A DNA stretch of 64,000 nt from KBS-96 sp963722585 (GTDB lineage Bacteria; Acidobacteriota; Terriglobia; Bryobacterales; Bryobacteraceae), in assembly GCA_963722585.1 (NCBI GenBank), contig CAVRNU010000011.1, forward strand, positions 1-64,000. Direction: 5' to 3'. A program made the translations under genes and the position numbers. The stretch's first letter is position 1. Each line of letters begins with the position of its first letter. Under the pieces are notes generated by a model. It did not search any database. It worked only from the letters and a program-made list of their open reading frames with translations, and had not been told where the DNA came from. Of the stretch, positions 23,794 to 33,033 are shown one piece after another.

Positions 23794-25070
23794 GCGAGAA
23801 AACGACCGTGGGCGCGCGAACGGAAGGTTTCGAGCAGCAGGCGCCTGAGCGGGCTCAGCGGGGTGGGCAAGAGACAAAACCAAAGCGCCGGCGTGCACGG
23901 GCTCCGCTTGTCGCGATCGTGGTGTTGGCGGCGGCCGGATTTGCGATCTGGCGACTGTTTTTTTCAGCGCCTGGAATTCCCGACAGCATCGTGGTTCTTA
24001 GCGGGCGGATCGAAGGAGACGATTCGGCAGTCGCTTCCAAAACCACGGGCCGGATCCTCGACGTGCAAGTGAGGGAAGGCGACAGCGTGAAAGCGGGAGA
24101 CGTAATTGCGACGCTCGACGACGAGCAAGTGCGCGCCCGCCAGGAACAGGCGCAAGCGGCGTTGGTGGCCGCGCAAGCGCGGACTGCTTCAGCGCGGGCG
24201 CAGATCGCGATTCTGGAGGAACAACTACGGCAAAACCAGTTGCAGATGGAGCAGTCGAGAGTTGACGCGGAGGGAAGAGTGCGGCAAGCGCAGGCGGAAC
24301 TGACTGCCGCGGAAGCCGACCTGGCGCAGCAGGAAGCTGCATACAAGCTTGCCTTGTTCGACAAAGAAGCCTATACGCGGCTCGCTCAAACGGGCGCAGT
24401 CTCGGAGCGTCAGGGCAGACAATCGGTGGCAACGGCGGATCAAGACGCAGCGTCGGTTGCCGCGGCGAAACGCAGAGTGGAAGCAGATCGAGGCGCCCTG
24501 ACCACGGCTCAAGCCGCCCTCGCCAATCCTGGAATCCGTGAGGCTCAAGTCGCAGCGGTACGCGGACAAATGGCGCAGCAGCAAGACGAGATCGCCAATG
24601 CCGCCGCCACTGCCGAGCAGTCTCGATTCGAACTTGCCGAAGCTCAGGCGAACCGCAAGGATCTGACAGTTCGCGCTCCCTTCAGCGGCACTGTTATCAC
24701 GCGAGCGGCCGAGCCCGGCGAAGTTGTAACGGCGGGAACGGCCATCATTACACTGCTCGACTTGAGCAAAGTCTATCTGCGCGGCTTCATTCCCGAAGGT
24801 GAGATTGGAAAAGTGAAGCTGGGCCAACCGTCACACATTTACCTCGATTCGAATCCCAGCCAGCCACTCGACGCCTTCGTGTCGCGAATCGATCCACAGG
24901 CTACATTTACTCCCGAAAACACCTATTTCCGGAACGATCGAGTGAAACAAGTCGTCGGCGTCAAGCTGCAACTAAAGAGCGGAATCGGTTACGCGAAGCC
25001 CGGCATGCCCGCCGACGGTGAAATTCTCGTTCAGGGCACGGAGTGGCCGGCTCTGAAGGCGGCAAGATGA
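23790..25070 (+). CDS. HlyD/YbhG-type membrane fusion protein
   Basis: A 426-residue periplasmic adaptor. The start is GTG 23790, overlapping the regulator stop (GTGA), with GAGGAG nearby upstream. It has a basic cytoplasmic N-terminus (KPKRRRARAP), one membrane helix (LVAIVVLAAAGFAIWRLFF, ~52-70), a first lipoyl half (SKTTGRILDVQVREGDSVKAG), a long Ala/Gln-rich coiled-coil hairpin of ~160 residues, and the second lipoyl half (LTVRAPFSGTVITRAAEPGE). The end carries a beta-barrel part with EGEIGKVKLGQP. It links the inner-membrane ABC-2 transporter to TolC. The next gene starts inside its stop codon (ATGA). Confidence 0.93.
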   Translation: MSEKTTVGARTEGFEQQAPERAQRGGQETKPKRRRARAPLVAIVVLAAAGFAIWRLFFSAPGIPDSIVVLSGRIEGDDSAVASKTTGRILDVQVREGDSVKAGDVIATLDDEQVRARQEQAQAALVAAQARTASARAQIAILEEQLRQNQLQMEQSRVDAEGRVRQAQAELTAAEADLAQQEAAYKLALFDKEAYTRLAQTGAVSERQGRQSVATADQDAASVAAAKRRVEADRGALTTAQAALANPGIREAQVAAVRGQMAQQQDEIANAAATAEQSRFELAEAQANRKDLTVRAPFSGTVITRAAEPGEVVTAGTAIITLLDLSKVYLRGFIPEGEIGKVKLGQPSHIYLDSNPSQPLDAFVSRIDPQATFTPENTYFRNDRVKQVVGVKLQLKSGIGYAKPGMPADGEILVQGTEWPALKAAR

Positions 25071-27046
25071 CGAGTGCCACAGTCGAACGCGCAGCCGGTT
25101 CGCTTGACCGCTCCCGAGCATCGTGCGCAATCCGCGTGGAAGGGCTCTGGAAACGGTACGGCGCAACGGAGGCGCTCCGCGGCATCGGCCTCGAAGTGGC
25201 ACCCGGTGAGATCTTCGGGTTGATCGGCCCCGATGGCGCGGGCAAGACCTCAGCATTTCAGATTTTGGCGGGCGTAATGGAAGCAAGCGCCGGATCGGTT
25301 GAAGTGTTCGGTAAACCGGCTCGCGAAGCCCGAGCAGAGACCGGCTACCTCACGCAATCCTTCAGCTTGTATCCGGATTTGAGCGTTTCGGAAAACATTC
25401 GTTACATCGGCGATCTAAGGCGGGTCCCGCCCGAGGAAATTTCGAAGCGCGGCCTTCGTTATCTGAGGCTGTTCGACATGGACCGCTTCGAGGATCGGCT
25501 TGCAGGGCGCTTGAGCGGTGGAATGAAGCAGAAACTGGCGCTGGTCTGTGCGCTGGTGCCGGAGCCCCGCGTTCTATTACTCGACGAGCCAACGACCGGC
25601 GTCGATCCGGTATCGCGGCGCGAATTCTGGGATACACTGATCCATCTCGCAGCGGGTGGATTGACCGTTCTTGTCGCCACACCTTATCTCGATGAGGCTG
25701 AACGATGCCATCGTGTCGCTCTCATTCACGAGGGCGAGATTCATCAAACCGGGACTCCCGCTGAACTGCGGGCAAGCCTCGGGGCGAAGCGGCTCGAGCT
25801 GCGGACGCCTCGTCTCGCCGATGCAGCGGCTGTGCTCTCGAATCTTGCCGGCCCAGAGAACGAGATTTCGGACGTTCAACGGTTTGGCGACCGGCTCGAT
25901 CTTCTGGTGCACGATCCGGATCGGGCAACGCAGTTTGTCGAGCGGCAACTGAAATCCGCGCAACTCGAGATTTCAGACGTTCGCGTCGACGATCCAACGC
26001 TCGAAAACATCTTCGTGGCAAAATTGCGCGGCTTGGGGCGGGAGGTGCGGTCACACGCGTTCCCGGGCCGGCACGATCATAAGAATCTCCGCGGCCAAAT
26101 TGCCATCGGCGCGAAGGCGCTTACGAAACAGTTCGGCTCGTTCACGGCCGTCAAGAACGTCAGCGTCGAGATCCGTTATGGCGAAGTCTATGGCCTGCTG
26201 GGAGCGAATGGGGCGGGGAAGACAACCACCATCAAGATGCTTTGCGGTCTGCTCGCGCCCACCACGGGTGAAATGCAACTCGCCGGCGAGAGCGGCAGTC
26301 TGCGGTCGCAGAACGTACGTCAACGCATTGGCTATATGTCGCAAAAATTCTCACTTTATGACGACCTCTCCATTCGGGAAAACCTCGATTTCTTCGCCGG
26401 CGTCTACGGCGTACCGGAAAGCGAGAGGGAAGAAAAACGCCGTTGGACGCTCGAGTTCTCGGGGCTCGAGGGCAAAGAAGCGCAGGTCACCGGGGGCCTT
26501 CCAGGCGGCTGGAAACAGCGCGTAGCGCTCGGCGCGGCCATCATGCACGAGCCGGAAGTCATATTTTTGGACGAGCCGACCTCTGGTGTAGACCCATTGG
26601 CGCGACGGGCCTTCTGGAGCGTTATCAATCGGCTTGCCGATTTAGGTTCGGCAATCCTTGTGACCACGCACTATCTCGAAGAAGCGGAACAATGCAATCG
26701 CCTGGGATTCATGGCCGCGGGCGAGCTTGTGGCGGAAGGGACACCGAGCGAGATCAAGAGCCGGCAGACGGGTCACCTGCTCGAATTCATTGTCGATCAG
26801 CCGCAACGGGCCGCCGACGTCTTGAAGAAGGGCTCGGAACGCTGGCGAGTGTCGCTATTCGGCGACCGGCTGCACGTCATCACGGACGACGAAGTCGAGA
26901 GCGGCATCCGAGAAACCGCTCAGCAACTGGCAACAGCGGGCATTCGCGTCTTGAATGCGCGGGAAGAACGCTTCTCGCTTGAAGACGTATTCATCGGCGT
27001 GGTTGAAAGAGCGCGGCAACAGGGCAAAGCCGCCGCCGAAGATTGA
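25067..27046 (+). CDS. Tandem ABC transporter ATPase, YbhF-like
   Basis: A 659-residue cytoplasmic protein with two fused nucleotide-binding domains. ATG 25067 overlaps the HlyD stop. Domain 1 (~20-300) has Walker A GPDGAGKTS at 54-62, signature LSGGMKQK, and Walker B VLLLDEPTTGVDP. Domain 2 (~345-650) has Walker A GANGAGKTT, a degenerate signature PGGWKQR in place of LSGG.QQR, and Walker B VIFLDEPTSGVDP. The asymmetric signature also occurs in YbhF. It energises the two ABC-2 permeases encoded next, which start 15 bases downstream. Confidence 0.95.
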   Translation: MTSATVERAAGSLDRSRASCAIRVEGLWKRYGATEALRGIGLEVAPGEIFGLIGPDGAGKTSAFQILAGVMEASAGSVEVFGKPAREARAETGYLTQSFSLYPDLSVSENIRYIGDLRRVPPEEISKRGLRYLRLFDMDRFEDRLAGRLSGGMKQKLALVCALVPEPRVLLLDEPTTGVDPVSRREFWDTLIHLAAGGLTVLVATPYLDEAERCHRVALIHEGEIHQTGTPAELRASLGAKRLELRTPRLADAAAVLSNLAGPENEISDVQRFGDRLDLLVHDPDRATQFVERQLKSAQLEISDVRVDDPTLENIFVAKLRGLGREVRSHAFPGRHDHKNLRGQIAIGAKALTKQFGSFTAVKNVSVEIRYGEVYGLLGANGAGKTTTIKMLCGLLAPTTGEMQLAGESGSLRSQNVRQRIGYMSQKFSLYDDLSIRENLDFFAGVYGVPESEREEKRRWTLEFSGLEGKEAQVTGGLPGGWKQRVALGAAIMHEPEVIFLDEPTSGVDPLARRAFWSVINRLADLGSAILVTTHYLEEAEQCNRLGFMAAGELVAEGTPSEIKSRQTGHLLEFIVDQPQRAADVLKKGSERWRVSLFGDRLHVITDDEVESGIRETAQQLATAGIRVLNAREERFSLEDVFIGVVERARQQGKAAAED

Positions 27047-27061
27047 AGGAGCGCCCATAAC

Positions 27062-28168
27062 ATGCGTCGCATTCTTGCGCAGACTCGCAAAGAACTCATT
27101 CAGATTCTTCGCGACCGCCTCGCTCTAGCGCTGGTCCTCGGGCTTCCCGTGATGATTCTCCTGTTGTTAGGATCGGCTATCGCGCTGACAGTGAGCCATC
27201 TGCCGATTGTGGTCCAGGATTTTGACGACTCGCCCACTTCTCACGATTTTATTGACGCCTTCCGCGCCTCTAATTCCCTATATGTCATTTACTGGCCCAC
27301 CAACGGGAAACCGGAGGCGTCGTTCACCGGGAACAAAGCCAGAGCCGCTCTCATAATTCCCGCACATTTCGAGCGTGATATCGCTCGCGGCGTCAGCTCG
27401 CCGGTTCAATTTATGGTGGATGGGTCCGACGCAAACACGGCTAGCATTGTCGCTGGCGACGCCGACCGCATCGTGCGTGCCTATAACGCCGCTAACGCGG
27501 GCGCAAAACAGCCAGCGCCGGTCCAGGCACAGATACGCCTGTGGTACAACCCGGGCCTTTCAAGCGACAAATATTCGGGTCCTGGCGTGTTCGTTCTTGC
27601 CATGTCCATGTTCCCGGCGCTGCTCGCTTCTCTGTCCATGGCCAAGGAAGGGGAGAAGAAAACCATTTTGCAGGTTTATGTCTCGAACATTCCAGCCCAC
27701 GAATATCTCCTCGGAAAGATCGGCGCGTTCACTCTGGTCGGACTCGCCGAAGCCGTTCCCCTGCTAGTGTTGCTGAGAACCTATTTTGGTCTGAGCTTCG
27801 CCGGGGACCCCACCTCGTTCTTCGTAGCTACTGTTTTGTACGCATTCTGCGTGGCTGCGTTCGGAACCATGGTGGGCGCGGCCATTCCTAGCCGAGTGGC
27901 GGCGATACAGGCCGTCGCATTAGGCGGATTTCTGCTGGTCTTCCTGCTTTCGGGTTTGATTTTTCCGATCGACAACATTCCTCAGCAAATTCGCTGGATC
28001 TCCGATCTTGTTTGGGGCAAGTATTACATCTATGTCGTCCGCGATGCTTTTCTGCAAGGCGGCGGATGGCCGTCGACAGGGCTCGCGGTCGTCGTCATCG
28101 GCTTCATCGGGTTGATCTTCTATTTCGTCGCGTGGCGAACGATGCGGCGCATGCAGGTAAAGGCGTAA
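27062..28168 (+). CDS. ABC-2 type permease, YbhS-like
   Basis: A 368-residue inner-membrane permease. AAGGAG precedes ATG 27062. The first membrane helix (LALALVLGLPVMILLLLGSAIAL) follows a KELIQILRDR amphipathic segment typical of ABC-2 permeases. A large periplasmic loop of ~150 residues then leads into five more helices from ~175 to 355. The C-terminal helices include FLLVFLLSGLIFPIDNIPQQIRW, the usual re-entrant motif. It is expected to pair with the permease in the next gene, which begins three bases after its stop. Confidence 0.93.
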   Translation: MRRILAQTRKELIQILRDRLALALVLGLPVMILLLLGSAIALTVSHLPIVVQDFDDSPTSHDFIDAFRASNSLYVIYWPTNGKPEASFTGNKARAALIIPAHFERDIARGVSSPVQFMVDGSDANTASIVAGDADRIVRAYNAANAGAKQPAPVQAQIRLWYNPGLSSDKYSGPGVFVLAMSMFPALLASLSMAKEGEKKTILQVYVSNIPAHEYLLGKIGAFTLVGLAEAVPLLVLLRTYFGLSFAGDPTSFFVATVLYAFCVAAFGTMVGAAIPSRVAAIQAVALGGFLLVFLLSGLIFPIDNIPQQIRWISDLVWGKYYIYVVRDAFLQGGGWPSTGLAVVVIGFIGLIFYFVAWRTMRRMQVKA

Positions 28169-28171
28169 ACG

Positions 28172-29320
28172 ATGATGAACCACCGCGTTGGCGCTCTCAT
28201 TCAGAAAGAATTCAACCAAATACGGCGCGATCGGCGGGTGGCAATGTCGCTGGTATTGCCGCCCGTCTTGCAATTGCTGCTCTTCGGCTTCGTTTTGAAC
28301 TCGAAAGTCGAGAATCTTCGGCTCGGAGTTATCGATGAGAGCCGCACGCCGGAAAGCCGTGAACTGATTGCCGCGCTCAGTGAGAGCCGCAGCTTTCGTC
28401 TTTACGGCTACTATCTCTCCTCCGGCCGCCTCAGTGAAGCGATTTCCCACGGGAAGGTGCAGGCAGGCCTTGTCATTCCGTACGATTACGCGCGCGATCT
28501 CGAGCGTGGGCGCCCAGCCACTGTTCAATTTCTTTTAAACGCGATGGATGCGAATACAGCCACTATCGCTCGGAACTACGCCGAGGGCGTGATCGCGACA
28601 TATACCCTGAGCCTTCGGACCTCAGGATTGCACGCGGCCTTTCAGCAAATCGCCGCCCCCGATCTAAGCCGACGCGGACAAGTCGATTTGCAACCGTCCT
28701 TCCTTTACAACCCAGGACTCGTTACTTCCTGGTTCACCGTGACGGGCATCTTAGGCCTGCTTTGCATTTTGAACGGTTCTCTCGTCTCGGCGGCCACCAT
28801 GGTGAAGGAACGCGAAGCCGGCACCATTGAACAGTTGCTCATGTCGCCGGCGGGCACATCGGAAATCATCATTGCCAAGATTGCGCCCCTATTTTTTCTC
28901 CTGTGCCTGATGGCGCTACTGGCCATCACCCTGATGCGACTGGTGTTCCATGTGCCGTTTCATGGCAGCTTTCTTCTGGTTGCCTGTGGCGCGGCCTTGT
29001 GTCTACTTTCAGGCATCGGAATTGGGACGTTCATCGCCACGTTCACAAAATCCGCTGAACAGGCGCAGCTCAGCAGTTTTTTCGTGAACCCCCCGATGGC
29101 CAGTCTTTCGGGCGCCTTGACTCCCATGGAAGCCATGCCCCATTGGATGCAGCCGTTGACACAATTCAATCCTATTTATCATTTCGGCGTCATCGCCCGA
29201 GCGAGCATGCTCAAGGGAAGCGGCTTGGCATCGCTTTGGCCGCACTTTCTTGCCTTGTTGGCGTTCACGATTGTATTGGTGTCGTTGAGCGTTTGGCGAT
29301 TCCGAAAACAGCTTGGTTAG
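28172..29320 (+). CDS. ABC-2 type permease, YbhR-like
   Basis: A 382-residue inner-membrane permease with the same architecture as its neighbour: QKEFNQIRRDRR amphipathic segment, first helix (LVLPPVLQLLLFGFVL), a large periplasmic domain, then helices between ~180 and ~375. KEREAGTIEQLLMSP is the conserved ABC-2 loop that contacts the ATPase. NPPMASLSGALTPMEAMPHW is the re-entrant segment. Translation starts at the first or second of two adjacent ATGs. It completes the heterodimeric channel powered by the tandem ATPase. Confidence 0.93.
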   Translation: MMNHRVGALIQKEFNQIRRDRRVAMSLVLPPVLQLLLFGFVLNSKVENLRLGVIDESRTPESRELIAALSESRSFRLYGYYLSSGRLSEAISHGKVQAGLVIPYDYARDLERGRPATVQFLLNAMDANTATIARNYAEGVIATYTLSLRTSGLHAAFQQIAAPDLSRRGQVDLQPSFLYNPGLVTSWFTVTGILGLLCILNGSLVSAATMVKEREAGTIEQLLMSPAGTSEIIIAKIAPLFFLLCLMALLAITLMRLVFHVPFHGSFLLVACGAALCLLSGIGIGTFIATFTKSAEQAQLSSFFVNPPMASLSGALTPMEAMPHWMQPLTQFNPIYHFGVIARASMLKGSGLASLWPHFLALLAFTIVLVSLSVWRFRKQLG

Positions 29321-29362
29321 AAACCGATACCAATGAGAAACGAGAATTGTTGTGCGATCGAA

Positions 29363-30892
29363 ATGAGTAAGAGCTTAGGCGTGCTGCTTCTCGCATCCGT
29401 CTCCGCGCTGGCTCAATTGGGACCCTCGCCTGCTCCTTCCCCGGGTACCTTGGCCAACCAACTCCCGCTCTCGGGCCGCACCACGCAAACCGGCTCCGTT
29501 AGTGCGACGCAATCGGCTGTTCCAGGAACGACGTCGAGCGTCAACACGCTGAATACTTCTGTCGAAGCCTCAGGCCCTTTTACAGGCAGCGCGAGCGGCG
29601 CGGGCAAGGCGCCGTTTTCCGGAAAACTTTCGTTTCGCGAAGCAATCGAGCGAGGTCTCGCCTATAATTTGGGAACCATCGGAATGGCGGAAGCGTTACG
29701 CCAGTCGCGGGGTCAAACGCGGGTCGCGCGAAGTTCCCTGCTTCCAAACCTGAGTGCAACACTGACCGAGACTGAGCAGCAAATCAATCTGGCGATTGCA
29801 GGTATTCATTTTCAATCACCCTTTCCGGGACTGTCGATTCCCGCAATCGTTGGTCCTTACAACTATTTCGATCTCCGCGCCCGGCTCACGCAGACTGTTG
29901 CCGACCTGTCCTCCTGGAAGAACTACCGTTCCGCCGAGGAAGTTACTCGCGCCAACGCATTTACTTTGAGGGATGCGCGCGATCTGGTGATTCTTGGCGT
30001 GGGTGGCGCCTATCTTCAAGTGATTGCGGCAAAGGCCCGCGTGGACTCGGCGCGCGCTCAACTGGATACCGCCAAAGCCCTTTTCGAACAGGCCTCTCAA
30101 CAGCGCGCCGTTGGTCTGGTGGCACAAACGGATGCGAACCGAAGCCGCGTCGAAATGCTTACCGGGCAAGAGCGGCTGGCGACATTGCAGAACGATCTAT
30201 CCAAACAGAAAATCAATCTAGCGAGACTGACTGGCCTGCCAGCTAATGACCAGTTCGACGTCACCGACGACGTGCCGTTCTCACCGGCTCCGCCAATCGG
30301 TATAGATGAAGCCCTCGAACAAGCTTACGCCCATCGTCAAGATCTGAAAGCGGCCGAAGCGCAAGTTCGCGCCGCTACTTTCACCAGATCGGCGGCGCGG
30401 GCTGAGCGCATGCCTTCGCTTTCGCTCAGCGCGGACTACGGCGCAAACGGGTTGAAGCCGGACGAATCGCACGGAACCTTCAGTGTCACCGGAACCCTGA
30501 CAGTCCCCATCTGGCGCGGTGGGCGCGCCGAGGGCGACATTATGCAAGCCGATGCGGCTCTCGCTCAGCGCCAAGCCGAGCTCCAGGATCTTCGCGGCAA
30601 AATCGAAAGCGATGTCCGCAGCGCTTTTCTCGACTTGCAGGCGGCGGCAAATCAGGTTAGCGTCGCCAATGAGAACCAGGAAGTGACAAAAGAGACTTTG
30701 AATCTAACCCGCCAGCGTTTCGAGGCAGGCGTCTCCGACAACGTCGAAGTTGTGCAGGCTCAGGAATCGGTAGCAAGCGCGGATCTCGATTACATTAACA
30801 GCGTGTTCGCTCACAACGTGGCAAAGCTGAGTTTGGCGCGTGCCATTGGCGGCGCGGCCGATAACGTGTCGAGATTTTTAAAGTTGCCTTAG
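29363..30892 (+). CDS. TolC-family outer-membrane efflux protein
   Basis: A 509-residue outer-membrane protein. I favour ATG 29363, giving signal peptide SKSLGVLLLASVSALAQ; an in-frame ATG at 29333 adds ten residues with a poor leader. After a Thr/Ser/Pro-rich linker of ~70 residues, two TolC (OEP) repeats follow: the first with FREAIERGLAYNLGTIGMAEALRQSR and NLARLTGLP, the second with DEALEQAYAHRQDLKAAEAQ and ETLNLTRQRFEAGVSDNVEVVQAQ. Closing residues SLARAIGGAADNV are standard for the family. It supplies the outer-membrane duct for the ABC-2 export operon and is its last gene, followed by a terminator. Confidence 0.93.
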   Translation: MSKSLGVLLLASVSALAQLGPSPAPSPGTLANQLPLSGRTTQTGSVSATQSAVPGTTSSVNTLNTSVEASGPFTGSASGAGKAPFSGKLSFREAIERGLAYNLGTIGMAEALRQSRGQTRVARSSLLPNLSATLTETEQQINLAIAGIHFQSPFPGLSIPAIVGPYNYFDLRARLTQTVADLSSWKNYRSAEEVTRANAFTLRDARDLVILGVGGAYLQVIAAKARVDSARAQLDTAKALFEQASQQRAVGLVAQTDANRSRVEMLTGQERLATLQNDLSKQKINLARLTGLPANDQFDVTDDVPFSPAPPIGIDEALEQAYAHRQDLKAAEAQVRAATFTRSAARAERMPSLSLSADYGANGLKPDESHGTFSVTGTLTVPIWRGGRAEGDIMQADAALAQRQAELQDLRGKIESDVRSAFLDLQAAANQVSVANENQEVTKETLNLTRQRFEAGVSDNVEVVQAQESVASADLDYINSVFAHNVAKLSLARAIGGAADNVSRFLKLP

Positions 30893-30928
30893 TCTTTGCA
30901 TTAGGTGGAGCCGCCTTTCAAGGCTGTA

Positions 30929-30956
30929 AAGTCGGCTTTCCGGCCGACTTGTTTTC
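30929..30956 (+). terminator. Rho-independent terminator after the export operon
   Basis: AAGTCGGC (30929-30936) pairs perfectly with GCCGACTT (30943-30950) across a six-base loop, followed by GTTTT. It lies 37 bases after the tolC-family stop and closes the operon that begins at 23074. Confidence 0.75.
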
Positions 30957-31102
30957 ATGCCGTTGATCCGACAGACGAGACAAATGCCGCCACGAATGGC
31001 GGCATCAAGCCCTGAGGCCCGCTCCACGTCCAGACGTTGTCCCACATCTCCCAACCCCTCGCTTTTGATATTCTCAGGAGTTGGGCAGAGTTGAGGTTTG
31101 GT

Positions 31103-31846
31103 ATGTCCGGACATAGTAAATGGGCCACGATTAAACATAAGAAGGCGGCGCTTGACGCCAAGCGTGGCAAGGCGTTTACGCGCCTAATCAAGGAAATACA
31201 AATCGCCGCACGCAGCGGGGGCGACCCTGATATGAATCCCCGTCTGCGGACCGCCGTCACTGCCGCAAAGGCTGTGAGTATGCCGGCCGAAAACATCAAG
31301 CGCGCCATCATGCGGGGCACGGGCGAGCTCGAAGGCGGACAGATCGACGAAATTATGTTCGAGGGCTATGGGCCGGGCGGCGCTGCCGTGCTCGTTTCTG
31401 TGGCCACCGACAATCGCAACCGCACGGTGAGCGAGATCCGGCATGTGTTTTCGAAGAATGGCGGCAACCTCGGCGAGCAAGGTAGCGTGGCGTGGATGTT
31501 TGAACGCAAAAGCCAGATCATTGTCGACGCGGAAAAGGCTAGCGAAGAACAACTGATGACGATTGCCCTCGACGCCGGAGCCGACGATATTCGAGATCAG
31601 GGCGGGGCGTGGGAGATCGTTTCACCTCCGGAATCGCACGAAGCGGTTCTGCAGGCCTTCGAAAAAGCGGGTGTGCCGGCCGAGTCGGCGGAGATCGCTA
31701 TGCTGCCGAAGAACACGATCAAACTGGAGGGTAAGAACGCACAGGCAATGCTGAAGCTGTTCGATCTTCTGGAAGAGCACGACGACGTGCAGAACGTATA
31801 TGCAAATTACGAAGTCGACGAAGCGGAAGTCGAGGCGCTCGCCTAG
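31103..31846 (+). CDS. yebC: YebC/PmpR-family regulatory/translation protein
   Basis: A 247-residue cytoplasmic protein. ATG 31103 begins with SGHSKWATIKHKKAALDAKRG, the invariant YebC start; the frame is open further upstream without homology. MPAENIKRAIMRGTGE and FEGYGPGGAAVLV are further signatures. The family was described as transcriptional regulators, and more recent work links members to relief of ribosome stalling at proline tracts. The following gene is ruvC, the classical yebC-ruvC pairing, 39 bases downstream. Confidence 0.96.
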   Translation: MSGHSKWATIKHKKAALDAKRGKAFTRLIKEIQIAARSGGDPDMNPRLRTAVTAAKAVSMPAENIKRAIMRGTGELEGGQIDEIMFEGYGPGGAAVLVSVATDNRNRTVSEIRHVFSKNGGNLGEQGSVAWMFERKSQIIVDAEKASEEQLMTIALDAGADDIRDQGGAWEIVSPPESHEAVLQAFEKAGVPAESAEIAMLPKNTIKLEGKNAQAMLKLFDLLEEHDDVQNVYANYEVDEAEVEALA

Positions 31847-31885
31847 CTGATCGGGAGCGGTAAGCGCTCCATTTCGCCCACCCTC

Positions 31886-32395
31886 ATGCGCATACTTGGC
31901 ATCGACTGCGGAGCCGGAAGCACCGGCTATGGCGTAATCGAGTCGGACGGGCGTTTTCACACTTTGATCGAGTGTGGCGTCATTCGACTGCGTACATCGG
32001 ACCCATTCGAGGTTCGCCTCGCAGCGATTGCGGTAGGACTGCGGCGGCTGATAGCGGCGCATGCTCCTGAAGTTGTGGCTGTCGAGGAGGTGTTTCACGC
32101 GGTCAACCCGAAATCCGCGTTGAAACTGGCGCATGTCAGAGGCGTGGCGCTGCTGGTTGCTGTCGAAGCAGGCGCCTCCGTCAGTGAATATTCAGCCCTA
32201 TCGGTCAAAATGAGCGTGACCGGTTATGGACGGGCGGAGAAGCAGCAGGTTCAGTCCATGGTTCAGTCCCTTCTTAGGGTGGGAGCCGGAAAATTCGATT
32301 CTTTCGACGCATCCGACGCGCTGGCGGTGGCCATTTGCCATGCTACTCGCGCCACATTTTCCTCGATAGCCTCGACAGCAAGGAAAGGGGCATGA
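31886..32395 (+). CDS. ruvC: Holliday-junction resolvase RuvC
   Basis: A 169-residue endonuclease that cuts Holliday junctions with RuvAB. The RNase-H-like fold and the acidic catalytic set are visible: Asp7 in LGIDCGAGSTGYG, Glu67 in VAVEEVFHAVNPKSALKL, and Asp141/Asp144 in DASDALAVAICH. Length is normal for the family. It follows yebC, and its stop overlaps the next start (ATGA). No ruvA or ruvB is present nearby. Confidence 0.96.
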   Translation: MRILGIDCGAGSTGYGVIESDGRFHTLIECGVIRLRTSDPFEVRLAAIAVGLRRLIAAHAPEVVAVEEVFHAVNPKSALKLAHVRGVALLVAVEAGASVSEYSALSVKMSVTGYGRAEKQQVQSMVQSLLRVGAGKFDSFDASDALAVAICHATRATFSSIASTARKGA

Positions 32396-33033
32396 TTCGA
32401 GCCGCGGCGGCCTTCATTTTTGCACTCGGTCTTTCCGCCCAAACAGTCAGCTTCACCAAGGAGTTTCCGGGCAGCAAGCCCGCGTACACGTTCGTCTCGG
32501 TTTCAAAGACTGGAGCGCTTGAGTACAAAGAGTCGCTTACGGACGATCAGCCGGTGAAGGCGCAAATGCCCGCCAATGAAACAGCTTGGCTGTTCGATAT
32601 GGCTTCCAAGCTCGACTTTTTCAGGGAGCCGCTGGAATCGGGCCTCAAGGTGGCAAAAACGGGAAAGAAAACATTCCGCTACGACGACGGCGGAGGGAAA
32701 ACTTCAGAAACCGTCTTCAATTATTCCTTGAATCCGCTCGCTCAGCAGTTGCTCGACCGCTTCGAAAACATTGCCGCTACCGAGCGGGCGTATATATCGC
32801 TTGAAGAGACCTCGCGTTTCGACAAGCTCGGGGTAAACGATGCGCTCGCCGAAATCGAGTCGCTCTGGCTCAAAAAGGAACTTGCTGCGCCCTCGCAATT
32901 TGTGCCTCTTTTGAACCAGGTGGCCTCGCATGAGAGCTATATGCACCTGGCACGCGATCGCGCGGCCAGGTTGCGCGATGAATTTCAAGCGGCGTCGGCC
33001 GGTCCAAAACCGGCGCCCGCGGGAGCGAAATAA
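32392..33033 (+). CDS. Secreted protein of unknown function
   Basis: A 213-residue protein starting at ATG 32392 within the ruvC stop. Residues 1-18 (IRAAAAFIFALGLSAQ) are a signal peptide. The mature protein has a beta-rich first half (YTFVSVSKTGALEYKESL, KTFRYDDGGG) and a helical second half ending in a Pro/Ala-rich tail (SAGPKPAPAGAK). I do not recognise the family. The tight coupling to ruvC upstream and deoB downstream (zero spacing) suggests it is translated with them, but offers no functional hint. Confidence 0.75.
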   Translation: MIRAAAAFIFALGLSAQTVSFTKEFPGSKPAYTFVSVSKTGALEYKESLTDDQPVKAQMPANETAWLFDMASKLDFFREPLESGLKVAKTGKKTFRYDDGGGKTSETVFNYSLNPLAQQLLDRFENIAATERAYISLEETSRFDKLGVNDALAEIESLWLKKELAAPSQFVPLLNQVASHESYMHLARDRAARLRDEFQAASAGPKPAPAGAK